Origin: Acetilactobacillus jinshanensis
GTDB lineage: Bacteria; Bacillota; Bacilli; Lactobacillales; Lactobacillaceae
Direction of reading: 5' to 3'
Assembly (NCBI RefSeq): GCF_004359375.1
Contig: NZ_CP034726.1
Span: forward strand, 310,001 to 374,000
DNA: 64,000 nt
Part shown: piece by piece, positions 40,300 through 51,238 of the stretch
Layout: every line of letters begins with the position of its first letter
Position numbering within the stretch: position 1 is the first letter of the stretch
The notes under the pieces: model-generated
The model's input: the letters and a program-made list of their open reading frames with translations, nothing else
Told to the model about the DNA's origin: nothing
Databases searched by the model: none
Position numbers and translations under genes: made by a program

Positions 40300-41472
40300 T
40301 TGAAGAAAAAAATTTATTTAGATAATGCTGCGACGACCCCGATTTCCAAGCCGGTTCTAGCAGATTTAATGGATAAATTTAAGAATGATTATGGTAACGC
40401 CTCAACGATGTATAGCTTAGGTCGAAAATCACACGCAATTTTAGATCATAGCCGTCATATTATTGCTAAAAGTATCAACGCTAAGGATCATGAAATTATC
40501 TTTACCAGTGGTGGTACCGAAAGTGATAATACCGCGATTATGCAAACTGCTGAAGCCCGCAAGAATTTAGGCAATCATATTATTACGACTTCAATTGAAC
40601 ATGAAGCGGTTCTACGTCCACTTCAATTTCTACAGAAAAAGGGCTTTCGGGTTACGTATCTCCCCGTTGATGAAAACGGTAATATTTCCTTAGATGATTT
40701 TAAGAACGCATTGGATGACCAGACCATTTTAGTTACCATTATGACTGGTAATAATGAAGTGGGCAGTCGGATGCCAATCCACCAAATTGGTGAAATCTTA
40801 AAGAACCATCAGGCCTGGTTCCATACCGATGCTGTTCAAGCATATGGCTTATTAAATATTGATGTAAAACGTGATCATATTGATATGCTTTCAACTTCGG
40901 CACATAAACTGAACGGCCCTAAAATGATTGGCTTCCTTTATAAGCGAGATGGAATCAACTTCCCAAGCTTTATTAAGGGTGGCGATCAGGAAGACAAACG
41001 TCGTGCTGGAACCGAAAACATCCCACAGATTTCAGGGTTTGCGACTGCCGTAAAGAATTTACCGCCGGCTACGAAAGATAAGCTGCAGAAGCGTTACTAC
41101 GGTTTCAAAAAACAAATCATCGCTGGCCTAAAGAAAGAACACGTTGATTTTGAAATTAACGGTTCCTTATCCAAGGATAATTTACAACACGTCTTTAATT
41201 TATGGATCAAGGGCGTTTCAACTTACGTAATGCAAACCGATCTAGATCTGGCTGGAATTGAAATTTCGGGTGGATCGGCATGTACCGCGGGCAGTTTAAA
41301 GCCTTCTCATGTCCTAACTGCAATGTTTGGTAAGAACAGTCCGCGGTTACACGAATCGATTCGAGTTAGTTTCGGTCGTTTTACCACTAAATCGGATATT
41401 GACGCCTTGATTAAGAATATTGCTAAAGTAGTTCGCCACACCAAAAAGACAAAGCGAGATGAAATCAAATGA
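40300..41472 (+). CDS. cysteine desulfurase (NifS/IscS class)
   Basis: PLP enzyme that removes sulfur from cysteine as a protein persulfide. The 390-aa protein has the PLP lysine Lys203 in SAHKLNGPK, the earlier YLDNAATTP and ...SGGTESDNTAI, and active Cys328 in GGSACTAGS. TTG start with AAGGGAG upstream. It overlaps the DUF1831 gene by 4 nt, and mnmA follows. In this context it most likely feeds sulfur to MnmA for tRNA 2-thiouridine, as in other lactobacilli. Confidence 0.95.
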   Translation: MKKKIYLDNAATTPISKPVLADLMDKFKNDYGNASTMYSLGRKSHAILDHSRHIIAKSINAKDHEIIFTSGGTESDNTAIMQTAEARKNLGNHIITTSIEHEAVLRPLQFLQKKGFRVTYLPVDENGNISLDDFKNALDDQTILVTIMTGNNEVGSRMPIHQIGEILKNHQAWFHTDAVQAYGLLNIDVKRDHIDMLSTSAHKLNGPKMIGFLYKRDGINFPSFIKGGDQEDKRRAGTENIPQISGFATAVKNLPPATKDKLQKRYYGFKKQIIAGLKKEHVDFEINGSLSKDNLQHVFNLWIKGVSTYVMQTDLDLAGIEISGGSACTAGSLKPSHVLTAMFGKNSPRLHESIRVSFGRFTTKSDIDALIKNIAKVVRHTKKTKRDEIK

Positions 41473-41792
41473 TTTTTAAAACGGCTAACCAAATTAATGG
41501 TGACTCCACCGTGTATACATTGAGTCCAAGCATTAAGCTATTTACCTTGCGTGATGTCGGCTTTGGTAAGTCCAATGCAGGTGACTTTGTCATGAGACAT
41601 CCGTTGGGACTTAATGGGCCCCGTTTAAAGATCGTGATTCGAACGGATCTCAAGACGTTTAAAATGGATATTACTGATCATGCCGGTTTACGCAAGGTTA
41701 ATATTTTTGATGGTAAGCACGCATCGGCAGTTGAACAGTTTAAATATTTAATGAGTAATTTAATTCTCAGAAAAGTGTTAGTACGCAAGTAA
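41469..41792 (+). CDS. DUF1831 family protein
   Basis: A 107-aa protein translationally coupled (ATGA overlap) to the cysteine desulfurase. Size, position and the opening IFKTANQINGDSTVYTLSP fit the DUF1831 family of lactobacilli, for which a structure but no function is known. A role linked to sulfur transfer or the desulfurase is inferred from the strict pairing. No membrane segment or cysteine is present, so it is unlikely to carry persulfide itself. Confidence 0.82.
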   Translation: MIFKTANQINGDSTVYTLSPSIKLFTLRDVGFGKSNAGDFVMRHPLGLNGPRLKIVIRTDLKTFKMDITDHAGLRKVNIFDGKHASAVEQFKYLMSNLILRKVLVRK

Positions 41793-41849
41793 GACTAGAG
41801 TGTCTCGACCTTCAATCGATGATTTTCTCTGGTAACAGATTGATGGTGA

Positions 41850-42986
<1,137 letters not shown>

Positions 42987-42995
42987 ATAGAAATT

Positions 42996-43032
42996 AAAGC
43001 ACTAACCGTCAATAATAGGCGTTAGTGCTTTT
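42996..43032 (+). terminator. terminator after mnmA
   Basis: Perfect stem AAAGCACTAAC (42996-43006) with GTTAGTGCTTT (43021-43031), a 14-nt loop, then T-rich sequence. Confidence 0.85.
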
Positions 43033-43060
43033 CTTAATTAATTAAGAATCAGGTGATTTC

Positions 43061-43717
43061 GTGGATATTTATTTTGTTCGTCATGGAAAAACACAGTGGA
43101 ATTTACAAAGTCGTTATCAGGGTGCCGGTGGTGATTCACCGCTCCTTCCTGAGAGTTATAAAGAAATGAAAGAATTAGCGAAGTATTATTATAACGTTAA
43201 GTTTGAACGAATTTACGCTAGTCCCATTAAGCGAGCTCGAGTTACGGCCATGAAGATTAGTGGGGGCTTAAAATGTCATCCGCCAGTTAGTTTATGGAGC
43301 CGATTAGAAGAGTTTCATTTAGGTAAAATGGAAGGTATGAAGTTTAAAGACGTTAAAGCCAAGTATCCAAAAGAATTTGATGCCTTTCGTAACCACCCCG
43401 ATAAATATAATCCAACTAAAATCGGTGGTGAAAGCTTTATGCAGGTCATCAACCGAATGACACCCGCAATTAAATTGATGGCCCAATGCAATCCACTGCA
43501 TTCTAATGTCATGGTCGTTAGTCATGGTGCTGCGTTAAACGCTGAAATTAACGCTTTGCTTGGGACATCGTTAGCTAATTTACGTCGTCGCGGTGGCTTA
43601 GCTAACACTAGTACCACGATTTTGAGAACGATGGATCAAGGTAAAACGTTCCATTTGATTAAATGGAATAATACCGCATATATTTCGCGGAAATTAGACC
43701 CAACTGACGTAATATAA
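43061..43717 (+). CDS. histidine phosphatase (phosphoglycerate mutase-like)
   Basis: A 218-aa cytosolic phosphatase of the histidine phosphatase superfamily. The phospho-histidine motif is FVRHGKTQWN at the N-terminus, a second conserved region reads YASPIKRARVTAMKI, and the second catalytic His is in VVSHGAAL. It is a cofactor-independent GpmB/PhoE-like family member; the substrate is not predictable. GTG start, AGGTGA upstream. Lies between mnmA and the TPR protein as in other lactobacilli. Confidence 0.9.
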   Translation: MDIYFVRHGKTQWNLQSRYQGAGGDSPLLPESYKEMKELAKYYYNVKFERIYASPIKRARVTAMKISGGLKCHPPVSLWSRLEEFHLGKMEGMKFKDVKAKYPKEFDAFRNHPDKYNPTKIGGESFMQVINRMTPAIKLMAQCNPLHSNVMVVSHGAALNAEINALLGTSLANLRRRGGLANTSTTILRTMDQGKTFHLIKWNNTAYISRKLDPTDVI

Positions 43718-43734
43718 ATAAGGGACGTGATCGA

Positions 43735-44493
43735 ATGGATAATAAGAAAATCCAAAGAAAACAAGCTTTAAATCAAATTCACGAAAAAAGGGTCGCTGAG
43801 AAACGTAAGCAGGCTCAGCATCGAGCCGCCGTTACTCTACATCGATTAATTAAGGACATCGATACCCATCCGCATAATTATCATACGTATTATGATTTGG
43901 GAACGTTTTTAGTTGAACTGCATAACTATGTCCAAGCTGAAGAATTATTTATGAAGGCTTTAGGTCTTTTTAAGAATCGTAGCCAAGAAGCCAAGGATAC
44001 GTTGATTTATGGCTTAGCTAATGTATATTATGCGGCAGGTAGTTTTGATAAGGCCATCAAATACTTTAATCAGGTAAAAGAACCTAAATTAAAGTTAAAT
44101 GCGTATATTATGCTGGCTCAAAGCTATATGTCTAAAAAGGATTATAAGCGTGCAGTCGTATTTGCTTTAACCGCCCAGGGATTCCGTAAACAGGATCCCG
44201 TAATTAATCGTTTATTAGGTGAAAACTTACAGGCGTTAGGTAATTTCCGTGACGCCGCACGTTTTTATAAGGTCGCTTTACAAGCAGATCCAACCAACGG
44301 TCCCGTTTATTTTAATCAGGGTATTTGTCACATGGTTTTAGGGATCCCGTTTAGTAAGGACTTTGAGTTGGCTGAAAAGTATAATCCTAAATACGTAAAG
44401 AAGGGTCAAAAACGGTTAGCTGATATTGAACGCTTTATTCAAGTTAACGATGGTAAAGGTAAAAAGAGATCCACAAAGAAAGATAAAAAATAA
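43735..44493 (+). CDS. tetratricopeptide repeat protein
   Basis: A 252-aa soluble protein with a basic N-terminal helix and about five TPR units from residue ~45 to 215 (for example NYHTYYDLGTFLVEL, ALANVYYAAGSFDKAIKYF-type and LLGENLQALGNFRDAARFY). It ends with a Lys-rich tail. TPRs mediate protein contacts; the partner is unknown. It is 17 nt after the phosphatase and 18 nt before recD2, an arrangement shared by many Firmicutes. Confidence 0.9.
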   Translation: MDNKKIQRKQALNQIHEKRVAEKRKQAQHRAAVTLHRLIKDIDTHPHNYHTYYDLGTFLVELHNYVQAEELFMKALGLFKNRSQEAKDTLIYGLANVYYAAGSFDKAIKYFNQVKEPKLKLNAYIMLAQSYMSKKDYKRAVVFALTAQGFRKQDPVINRLLGENLQALGNFRDAARFYKVALQADPTNGPVYFNQGICHMVLGIPFSKDFELAEKYNPKYVKKGQKRLADIERFIQVNDGKGKKRSTKKDKK

Positions 44494-44511
44494 AAATGGA
44501 GGTGAATTAAA

Positions 44512-47025
44512 ATGGTCCATTCAATGAATTTATTAGATCAACAGCCAAAGGGTAATAATCCCAAAAAATCAAAAACGCCTTTTGTTGAAGGCCAAGTTAT
44601 TGCAGTCTTTTTCAAGAGTCCTGATAGCTTCTATAAAGTTTTGTTAGTAAAGATTGCCAAAACCAATTTAGATTGGGACCAAGAAAAGATTGTAATCACT
44701 GGTAACTTTGGTGATATTGACGAAGATAAAAAATATATTTTTAAGGGTCATTTGGTTCACCATCCCAAATACGGGACTCAATTTAAGGCATCTAGTTACA
44801 AGAACGACACGCCTGATTCGCGAAAGGGATTAATTGCTTACCTTTCTGGCAGCGATTTTCCTGGAATTGGCCAGCAAACTGCCAAACGAATCGTTGACGC
44901 TTTAGGCTTAAATTTAATTGAAGAAGTTCTTTCCGACCCTAAAATCTTAAAGCCGTTAAATTTAAGGAAAAATCAATACCAATCCGTTGTTGACGGAATC
45001 AACGCTAATAACGGAATTGAGCAAATCATTATTGAATTAAATAGTTATGGCTTTGGAAGTCATTTAGCTTCTGAAATTTTTAATAAGTATCACGAAAATA
45101 CGCTCGACGTAATTCATAATAATCCATACCGTTTGGTTGAAGATATTAACGGAGTTAGCTTTAAAAAAGCGGATCGAATTGCAAAAAAGAGTGGGATTTC
45201 GGATAATTCTAAAGGCCGTTTAAAAGCTGGTTTGATGACGGCTTTACGTCAACTATCGTCTCAAGATGGTGGTACATATACCACCACGGGTCCGTTGCTT
45301 GAACAGTCAATGAAGCTTTTAAACACCAGTCGGGATGATCAAATCAATGGTGATATGCTTGCTACTGCAATGGTTCAGTTGGCTCATGATCATAAAATCG
45401 TGGGTGATGGCAAACGAATTTATTTAGCTTCGTTATATAATGCTGAATGGGAAATCGCTGATAATTTAAACCGAATTCAGAGTGATGAAGCTAACCAGCA
45501 AGCATGCCAGACTTTCTCAATGCATAATATTATGGGAAGCATCCGTAAAATTGAGCAAAAACTCAATATTGACTATGATGATTCCCAAGTCAGTGCGTTG
45601 GTTCAATCCATGAAGAACCCGGTCTTTCTGTTAACGGGTGGCCCAGGTACCGGTAAAACGACCATTATTGAAGGTATTGTGTCGTTATTTGCTGACTTAA
45701 ATCATTTATCATTAGATTTAACTAAGTATAAGGATAAACCGTATCCTGTTTTATTGGCCGCACCAACGGGTCGTGCCGCTAAAAGAATGAACGAGACGAC
45801 TCACATTCCAGCCAGCACTATTCATCGTTTATTGGGCTTAAATTCATATGACGATAATGGCACTGGAAATACTGTGACTAAAGAATTAAAGGGTGGCATT
45901 TTGATCATTGATGAAATGTCGATGGTTGATACCTACCTATTTCGGATTTTGGTCAAATCAATTCCTAGTGATATGAAAGTTATTCTGGTTGGTGATAAAG
46001 ATCAGTTGCCATCCGTAGGACCTGGTCAGGTCTTTAGCGATTTATTGAGTTCAAACGAAATCCCAAAATTAGAATTAAACACAATTCATCGCCAGGACTC
46101 TAATTCGACCATTATTCCGTTAGCCCACAGCATTAAAGACGGCTATTTACCCAAGAATTTCACGTCTCACATGCCGGATCGAAGTTTTATTGCTTGTAAT
46201 TCAGCTCAAATTGGTTCCGTTATTCGACAGATCGTTGAATTAGCAAAGCAGAAGGGCTTTACATCAACAGACATGCAAGTATTGGCACCAATGTACCGTG
46301 GTGAAGCTGGAATTAATCACTTAAACGAGATTATTCAAGAAATCATGAACCCGAGAACGTCAAGTGATCAAGTTCAGGTTGAGTATAACGGGATGAAATA
46401 CCGGATTGGGGATAAGGTCCTTCAATTAGTCAATAGTCCTGAAAATGATATCTTTAACGGTGATATTGGTGAAATCGTTGGGATTGATAAAGATTCTAAA
46501 GGTCGGCAGTCTAGAGATAAAATTACGATTGATTTTGATCAGGCCGAGGTTACCTATTCTCGTAACCGTTGGAACCAAATTTCATTGGCATACTGTACCT
46601 CGATTCATAAGGCCCAGGGTAGTGAATTTAAGATGGTTATTCTGCCGATGGTTCCGCAATATTACGTCATGCTTAAGCGTAACCTTTTGTATACTGCGGT
46701 CAGCCGGGCATCTAAAATGCTGGTCTTGATTGGTGATTATAATTCTTTCCTGAAGTGTGTTGATACCGCGTCGGTTAACCGTAATACGACTTTAGCTGTT
46801 CGTCTCCAGCAAGTCATTGGTCATAAGAAACCGGAAGATATTTCTACACAGTCTTCTACTGAACTTGCATTAAAAACTAAGCCTAAGAAGTTTAAAGTTA
46901 TTCATAAGCCTCAAAAGCCGAAGTCACACGTTTTGACACCCGAATTAATTCAGTCCCGAGCCATTGACCCGATGATTGGTATGAAGGGCATTTCGCCAAT
47001 GACGTTTATGAAGTCAAATCACTAG
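44512..47025 (+). CDS. recD2: RecD2-type helicase
   Basis: SF1B 5'-3' DNA helicase not associated with RecBC, involved in replication-fork and repair processes. The 837-aa protein has the RecD2 N-terminal OB-like and HhH regions (GSDFPGIGQQTAKRIVDALG, FKKADRIAKKSG), Walker A GGPGTGKTTI near 376, DEMSM Walker B near 470, Q-rich motif GDKDQLPSVGPG and motif VI AYCTSIHKAQGSEF near 695. GGAGGTG precedes ATG. Ends ~35 nt before the next promoter. Confidence 0.96.
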   Translation: MVHSMNLLDQQPKGNNPKKSKTPFVEGQVIAVFFKSPDSFYKVLLVKIAKTNLDWDQEKIVITGNFGDIDEDKKYIFKGHLVHHPKYGTQFKASSYKNDTPDSRKGLIAYLSGSDFPGIGQQTAKRIVDALGLNLIEEVLSDPKILKPLNLRKNQYQSVVDGINANNGIEQIIIELNSYGFGSHLASEIFNKYHENTLDVIHNNPYRLVEDINGVSFKKADRIAKKSGISDNSKGRLKAGLMTALRQLSSQDGGTYTTTGPLLEQSMKLLNTSRDDQINGDMLATAMVQLAHDHKIVGDGKRIYLASLYNAEWEIADNLNRIQSDEANQQACQTFSMHNIMGSIRKIEQKLNIDYDDSQVSALVQSMKNPVFLLTGGPGTGKTTIIEGIVSLFADLNHLSLDLTKYKDKPYPVLLAAPTGRAAKRMNETTHIPASTIHRLLGLNSYDDNGTGNTVTKELKGGILIIDEMSMVDTYLFRILVKSIPSDMKVILVGDKDQLPSVGPGQVFSDLLSSNEIPKLELNTIHRQDSNSTIIPLAHSIKDGYLPKNFTSHMPDRSFIACNSAQIGSVIRQIVELAKQKGFTSTDMQVLAPMYRGEAGINHLNEIIQEIMNPRTSSDQVQVEYNGMKYRIGDKVLQLVNSPENDIFNGDIGEIVGIDKDSKGRQSRDKITIDFDQAEVTYSRNRWNQISLAYCTSIHKAQGSEFKMVILPMVPQYYVMLKRNLLYTAVSRASKMLVLIGDYNSFLKCVDTASVNRNTTLAVRLQQVIGHKKPEDISTQSSTELALKTKPKKFKVIHKPQKPKSHVLTPELIQSRAIDPMIGMKGISPMTFMKSNH

Positions 47026-47034
47026 GCCATTTAA

Positions 47035-47064
47035 TTGACTTAAAATCTAAGCCCATTCTACAAT
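47035..47064 (+). promoter_or_regulatory. promoter of the aldo/keto reductase gene
   Basis: TTGACT (47035-47040), an 18-nt spacer and TACAAT (47059-47064), about 39 nt before the ATG. Confidence 0.7.
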
Positions 47065-47102
47065 TTAACTGTTAAGAGAGTTATTTCTATGAGGTGATTT
47101 AG

Positions 47103-48104
47103 ATGTATAAAGGTGTGTATAGAGCTGCTGATGATCGCTATGATCATATGAAAGTTCGTCGTGCCGGTAATTCTGGTTTACAGTTACCAGCAATTTCCTT
47201 CGGGATGTGGCATAGCTTTGGTGATGACGCTAACTTTGAAGATAGCGAAAAAGTTATGCTTAAAGCCTTTGATAAAGGTATTTTTAGTTTTGACTGTGCT
47301 AATAATTATGGGCCAGGCGCAGGTGCTGCTGAACGGATGTTCGGCCAAGTTTACCGCAGAGACTTAAAGCCTTACCGTGATGAATTGATCATTACCACTA
47401 AAGCTGGATATAACATGTGGCCTGGGCCTTATGGTCAGTTCTCATCCAAGAAGACTTTAGTGGCTGCATTAGACCGTAGCCTTGAACGCATGGGCCTAAA
47501 TTACGTTGATATCTACTACAGTCATCGTTTTGACCCTAACACCAGTTTAGAAGAAACCGCTGAAGCTTTAGATGAAATCGTTCGATCTGGTAAGGCATTA
47601 TACATTGGAATTTCTAATTATAATGGTAAGCAGACTGCCCAGATCATTAAGTATTTTAAGGAATTCCATACGCCATTCGTTGTAAATCAAGCATCATACA
47701 ACATGCTTAATCGTGCTCCAGAAGAAGATGGCACGTTAAAGACTTTAGCTAAGAACAAGGATGGCTTAGTTGCTTACGGTCCTTTAGCTGAAGGTTTATT
47801 AACTGGCAAGTACTTACATGGTATGCCTGATGACGTTCATGTTCATTGGAGTAATAACTTTGTCTTTAAGAACGGTAAAGATAAGGTCGTTAAGAAGCTT
47901 AATCAGTTAAATGACATGGCTAAGCACCGTGGTCAGACCTTAGCTCAGATGGGCTTAGCATGGTTACTGCATAATCCAACTGTAACTAGTGTTGTTACTG
48001 GTGCTTCTAAAGTAAAGCACTTAGAAGACAATTTAGGCGCCTTAAATAACTTGAAATTTACCCAAGATGAATTAGATGAAATCGATAAGATCGTTAAGGG
48101 CTAA
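47103..48104 (+). CDS. aldo/keto reductase (YghZ / glyceraldehyde-3-phosphate reductase-like)
   Basis: A 333-aa NADPH-dependent oxidoreductase of AKR class 14. The catalytic tetrad is visible: Asp and Tyr in FDCANNYGPG, Lys in TTKAGYNMWPG and His in YYSHRFDP. The opening GNSGLQLPAISFGMWHSFG and ...GPYGQFSSKKTL are YghZ features. YghZ-like enzymes reduce L-glyceraldehyde 3-phosphate and methylglyoxal, a detoxifying role. It has its own promoter and terminator. Substrate inferred from family. Confidence 0.93.
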   Translation: MYKGVYRAADDRYDHMKVRRAGNSGLQLPAISFGMWHSFGDDANFEDSEKVMLKAFDKGIFSFDCANNYGPGAGAAERMFGQVYRRDLKPYRDELIITTKAGYNMWPGPYGQFSSKKTLVAALDRSLERMGLNYVDIYYSHRFDPNTSLEETAEALDEIVRSGKALYIGISNYNGKQTAQIIKYFKEFHTPFVVNQASYNMLNRAPEEDGTLKTLAKNKDGLVAYGPLAEGLLTGKYLHGMPDDVHVHWSNNFVFKNGKDKVVKKLNQLNDMAKHRGQTLAQMGLAWLLHNPTVTSVVTGASKVKHLEDNLGALNNLKFTQDELDEIDKIVKG

Positions 48105-48122
48105 TTAATAATTCTAAACATT

Positions 48123-48164
48123 AAAAAAGAGCTGATGATAAATTAATATCATCAGCTCTTTTTG
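48123..48164. terminator. bidirectional terminator between the reductase and lipid kinase genes
   Basis: A perfect 12-bp stem (48129-48140 with 48147-48158) with A-run and T-run on both sides. Confidence 0.92.
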
Positions 48165-48175
48165 TATTAGTTGAT

Positions 48176-49069
48176 TTAGTAAATGAACGGGTATTTGGTC
48201 GTATGATAATACGAATCGTAAAAACGATCACCAAGTTCTTCACCATCGGCATGCCCATATTCTAAAGTTGGAATGCCAATGTGTAGATCATTAACTTTGA
48301 CGTAATGAACACTCTTCAATTTAATTTTATGTTTAAAGAGAACCCTGAAGAAGATGTAAAACATAATCAACAAATTATGTCTTTCAATGATGGTTAAGTT
48401 AAAATGATGATCCTTTGGATTATTACTTAAGGAAATATCCGCTAAAAAGACATTTGGATAAATGGTGGTCTTATGGGGATGATAAATTTCCATTGTAAAA
48501 GACTGTAAATTGTAAAGTAAACTAAAGAACGCCATGAAATAGCGCAGTGCTTTCCAACCAATCTTAGAATGATGGAGTGTGTTTATTAGATCTGCATTTA
48601 AACCTAAGCCAACGTTATTTAGGAAATAAACCCGTTGATTCTTTATGATTTCATCAAAGTATCCGATCATGACTTGATGCACATGATGACCTTGGCCCAA
48701 TACGTTATCCAAAGCCTTTTGCCAGTCCAGTGAAATGTGATGACGAAGGGCAAAATCATGTCGATGTCCGGTTGGAATATAAGCAATCGGCAACTTAGAT
48801 AAGTCAGGGTGAATTCTAATCATTTTTTCAGAAGCGTTAACGACTTCGTTTAAAGTGCCGTCGCCACCGACCACCAATAGGACATCATCGGAATTAGCTA
48901 ATTTAACGTATTCTTCAATTATTAGGATTGCATTACGGTGATATTTACTAATGGTTGCCGTGTAATTGACGTGACGATGGTCTAGCGTTGCTTGAATTTT
49001 AGGCCAAATCTTCTTGGTCGCACCACCATTGGCAAAGTTATTTACAATAATTAAATATTTGCTTTTCAA
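48176..49069 (-). CDS. diacylglycerol/lipid kinase family protein
   Basis: A 297-aa lipid kinase of the DagK/YegS family, likely phosphorylating diacylglycerol. The ATP site is VVGGDGTLNEVVNA near residue 66, with YIPTGHRHDFALRH downstream where most members read GTGNDFA. The start is set at TTG 49069, with AGGGAG ~9 nt upstream; an ATG at 49105 has no ribosome site. In this cell it could recycle the diacylglycerol left by LtaS, linking it to the LTA module. That link is inference. Confidence 0.88.
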   Translation of the reverse strand: MKSKYLIIVNNFANGGATKKIWPKIQATLDHRHVNYTATISKYHRNAILIIEEYVKLANSDDVLLVVGGDGTLNEVVNASEKMIRIHPDLSKLPIAYIPTGHRHDFALRHHISLDWQKALDNVLGQGHHVHQVMIGYFDEIIKNQRVYFLNNVGLGLNADLINTLHHSKIGWKALRYFMAFFSLLYNLQSFTMEIYHPHKTTIYPNVFLADISLSNNPKDHHFNLTIIERHNLLIMFYIFFRVLFKHKIKLKSVHYVKVNDLHIGIPTLEYGHADGEELGDRFYDSYYHTTKYPFIY

Positions 49070-49149
49070 CTTATGATTCTCCCTCGAACAAAAAAGTGGA
49101 TCCATTCATAATCTACTTAATGAATCCACTAATGAATAGGAAAATATAA

Positions 49150-50835
49150 TTAATGATTATCCATAACTAAAATCGGGATGATTAACGGGTGTCGTCTCGT
49201 CTTTTGATATAGGAATCGCTGTAAGTTATTAATAATGACCTTTTTAATGTGGACTTGATTAGTGTCACCATTGTTAGTTAATGATGCAATGGCACCGTAA
49301 CAAATCTGACGGCCTTTACTCAATAATTTACCGGACTGACGCATATAGACGAAACCTCTTGACAGTAAATCAGGACCGGCTTCCACTTTACCAGATTTAC
49401 TATTAATGGTTGCGACGACTAGTACTAATCCTTCTTCGGATAATAACTGACGATCATGTAAAACGACGTGGCCGACATTGCCAATTCCGTTGCCATCAAT
49501 ATAGACATCTCCGGCGGCGAAATGGCCGGCAATTCTAGCTGAATCCTTCGTTAATGCTAAAACGTCTCCGTTTTGCATAATGAAGCAGTTTTGCTTAGGA
49601 ACGCCACATTCTTGTGCCATGTGAACGTGAATCTTAAGCATTCTGTATTCACCATGGATTGGCATGAAGAATTTAGGCTTCATTAAACGAAGCATTAACT
49701 TCTGTTCTTCTTGGCGACCATGTCCCGAGGTATGAATTCGGTTAATTTTACCGTGAATAACGTTGGCTCCGTCTTCTTCCAGTTCATTAATAACCTTATT
49801 GACGCTAATGGTATTTCCAGGAATTGGATTACTTGAAAATACAACGGTGTCATGAGGCTGAATTGAAATTTGACGATGCGTTCCATTGGCAATTCGCGAT
49901 AGGGCGGCTAATGGTTCTCCTTGGGATCCGGTGCAAATAATTAAGGTCTTATTTGCAGGGATGGTATGCAACTGTTCTGCTGTAACCAATGATCCATCTG
50001 GAATCTTAAGGTAGCCTAATTTTTGGCCGTTGATTAAAGACGTTTCCATACTTCGGCCGAAGATGGCGATTTTACGGCCATGACTAACGGCAGCATCACA
50101 TGCCGATTGAATTCTGGAAATGTTGGATGCAAAGGTCGCGAAAATAATCCGACCATGAGTAGCTTTATCGAAAATTCGGCGAATTGAATACCGAACCCAT
50201 TTTTCCGATCTAGTCCAACCGGGCTTTTCAGCATTGGTACTATCAGATAAGAGGCATAAGACACCATCTCTACCTAATTTAGCCATTTCTTGAAGGTCCG
50301 GTGGCTCGTGAGTAACGGGTGTTAAATCAAATTTATAATCACCGGTTTCAACGACAGCGCCGCATGGTGTATGAACTGCTACACCAACGGTATCTGGAAT
50401 TGAATGGGTGGTTCTGAAGAAAGTAACACTCATCTTGTCAAACTTTAAAACGGAATCAGGTTCGATAACATGCAGATGAGCTTGTCTTAATAAACCGTGC
50501 TCTTGTAATTTATCTTTAATTAAAGACATTGCTAGTGGGCCAGCATAAACTGGTACGTTGATGTATTTTAATAAGTAGGGTACTCCCCCGATATGATCTT
50601 CATGACCATGGGTAATTACTAGAGCTTTAATTTTATCTTTATTTTTTATTAAGTATTGGTAATCTGGAATTACATAATCGACACCTAATAGGTTTTGTTC
50701 AGGGAATTTAATTCCGGCATCAATTAAAATGATTTCGTCCTGGAATTGAACTCCGTAGGTGTTTTTACCAATTTCACCAAGTCCACCAACGCCGTAAATA
50801 GCTACTTCGTTATTTTTGACGTTAAGTTTATTCAT
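49150..50835 (-). CDS. rnjA: ribonuclease J1
   Basis: Metallo-beta-lactamase RNase with 5'-3' exonuclease and endonuclease activity, central to mRNA decay. The 561-aa protein has full catalytic motifs: H76-G-H-E-D-H81 (THGHEDHIGG), GDYKFD for the Asp and a late HTSGHGRQEE in the beta-CASP domain, with a C-terminal domain. It lies downstream of rpoY, the typical rpoY-rnjA operon. The second RNase J paralogue (rnjB) starts at the right edge of the window. Confidence 0.96.
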   Translation of the reverse strand: MNKLNVKNNEVAIYGVGGLGEIGKNTYGVQFQDEIILIDAGIKFPEQNLLGVDYVIPDYQYLIKNKDKIKALVITHGHEDHIGGVPYLLKYINVPVYAGPLAMSLIKDKLQEHGLLRQAHLHVIEPDSVLKFDKMSVTFFRTTHSIPDTVGVAVHTPCGAVVETGDYKFDLTPVTHEPPDLQEMAKLGRDGVLCLLSDSTNAEKPGWTRSEKWVRYSIRRIFDKATHGRIIFATFASNISRIQSACDAAVSHGRKIAIFGRSMETSLINGQKLGYLKIPDGSLVTAEQLHTIPANKTLIICTGSQGEPLAALSRIANGTHRQISIQPHDTVVFSSNPIPGNTISVNKVINELEEDGANVIHGKINRIHTSGHGRQEEQKLMLRLMKPKFFMPIHGEYRMLKIHVHMAQECGVPKQNCFIMQNGDVLALTKDSARIAGHFAAGDVYIDGNGIGNVGHVVLHDRQLLSEEGLVLVVATINSKSGKVEAGPDLLSRGFVYMRQSGKLLSKGRQICYGAIASLTNNGDTNQVHIKKVIINNLQRFLYQKTRRHPLIIPILVMDNH

Positions 50836-50866
50836 TTTGTATTAAACTCCTAGTTAAACTTAGTGA

Positions 50867-51082
50867 TTAATTAAACTTAGTAATTTTAAAATCAGGTTCG
50901 TTTTCTTCGTACTTTAAGTGCTTGCCCGCGAGCGGTTCAACGTATTCAATATTGTAGTTGGTATACTTTTCTAATTGAATTCGAGCTTGCATTTCAGTAT
51001 CACACTTTAGGTATAATGTCTGAGTGGTCTCTCTTCTAGGGATTCGAGTTTTATCAGCTTGGTACAAAACTTTAAAAATCAT
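50867..51082 (-). CDS. rpoY: RNA polymerase epsilon subunit (RpoY, YkzG)
   Basis: A 71-aa small subunit of Firmicutes RNA polymerase. The start MIFKVLYQADKTRIPRRETT and middle LYLKCDTEMQARIQLEK are DUF1447/RpoY hallmarks. GGAGATT precedes ATG. It is the first gene of the operon with rnjA, joining transcription and RNA decay as elsewhere in Firmicutes. Confidence 0.94.
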   Translation of the reverse strand: MIFKVLYQADKTRIPRRETTQTLYLKCDTEMQARIQLEKYTNYNIEYVEPLAGKHLKYEENEPDFKITKFN

Positions 51083-51238
51083 TACAGTAATCTCCTTTAA
51101 TTTATTCTTAATTTTGCTTTAAATTTCTTATTCTAATTATTTCGATAATACACGTAACTTAATATAATTTTATCATACATGGCTAAATAAGTATAGAATG
51201 AATAATGTTAAGACAATTCTGGAGGATCTTATAGGTAA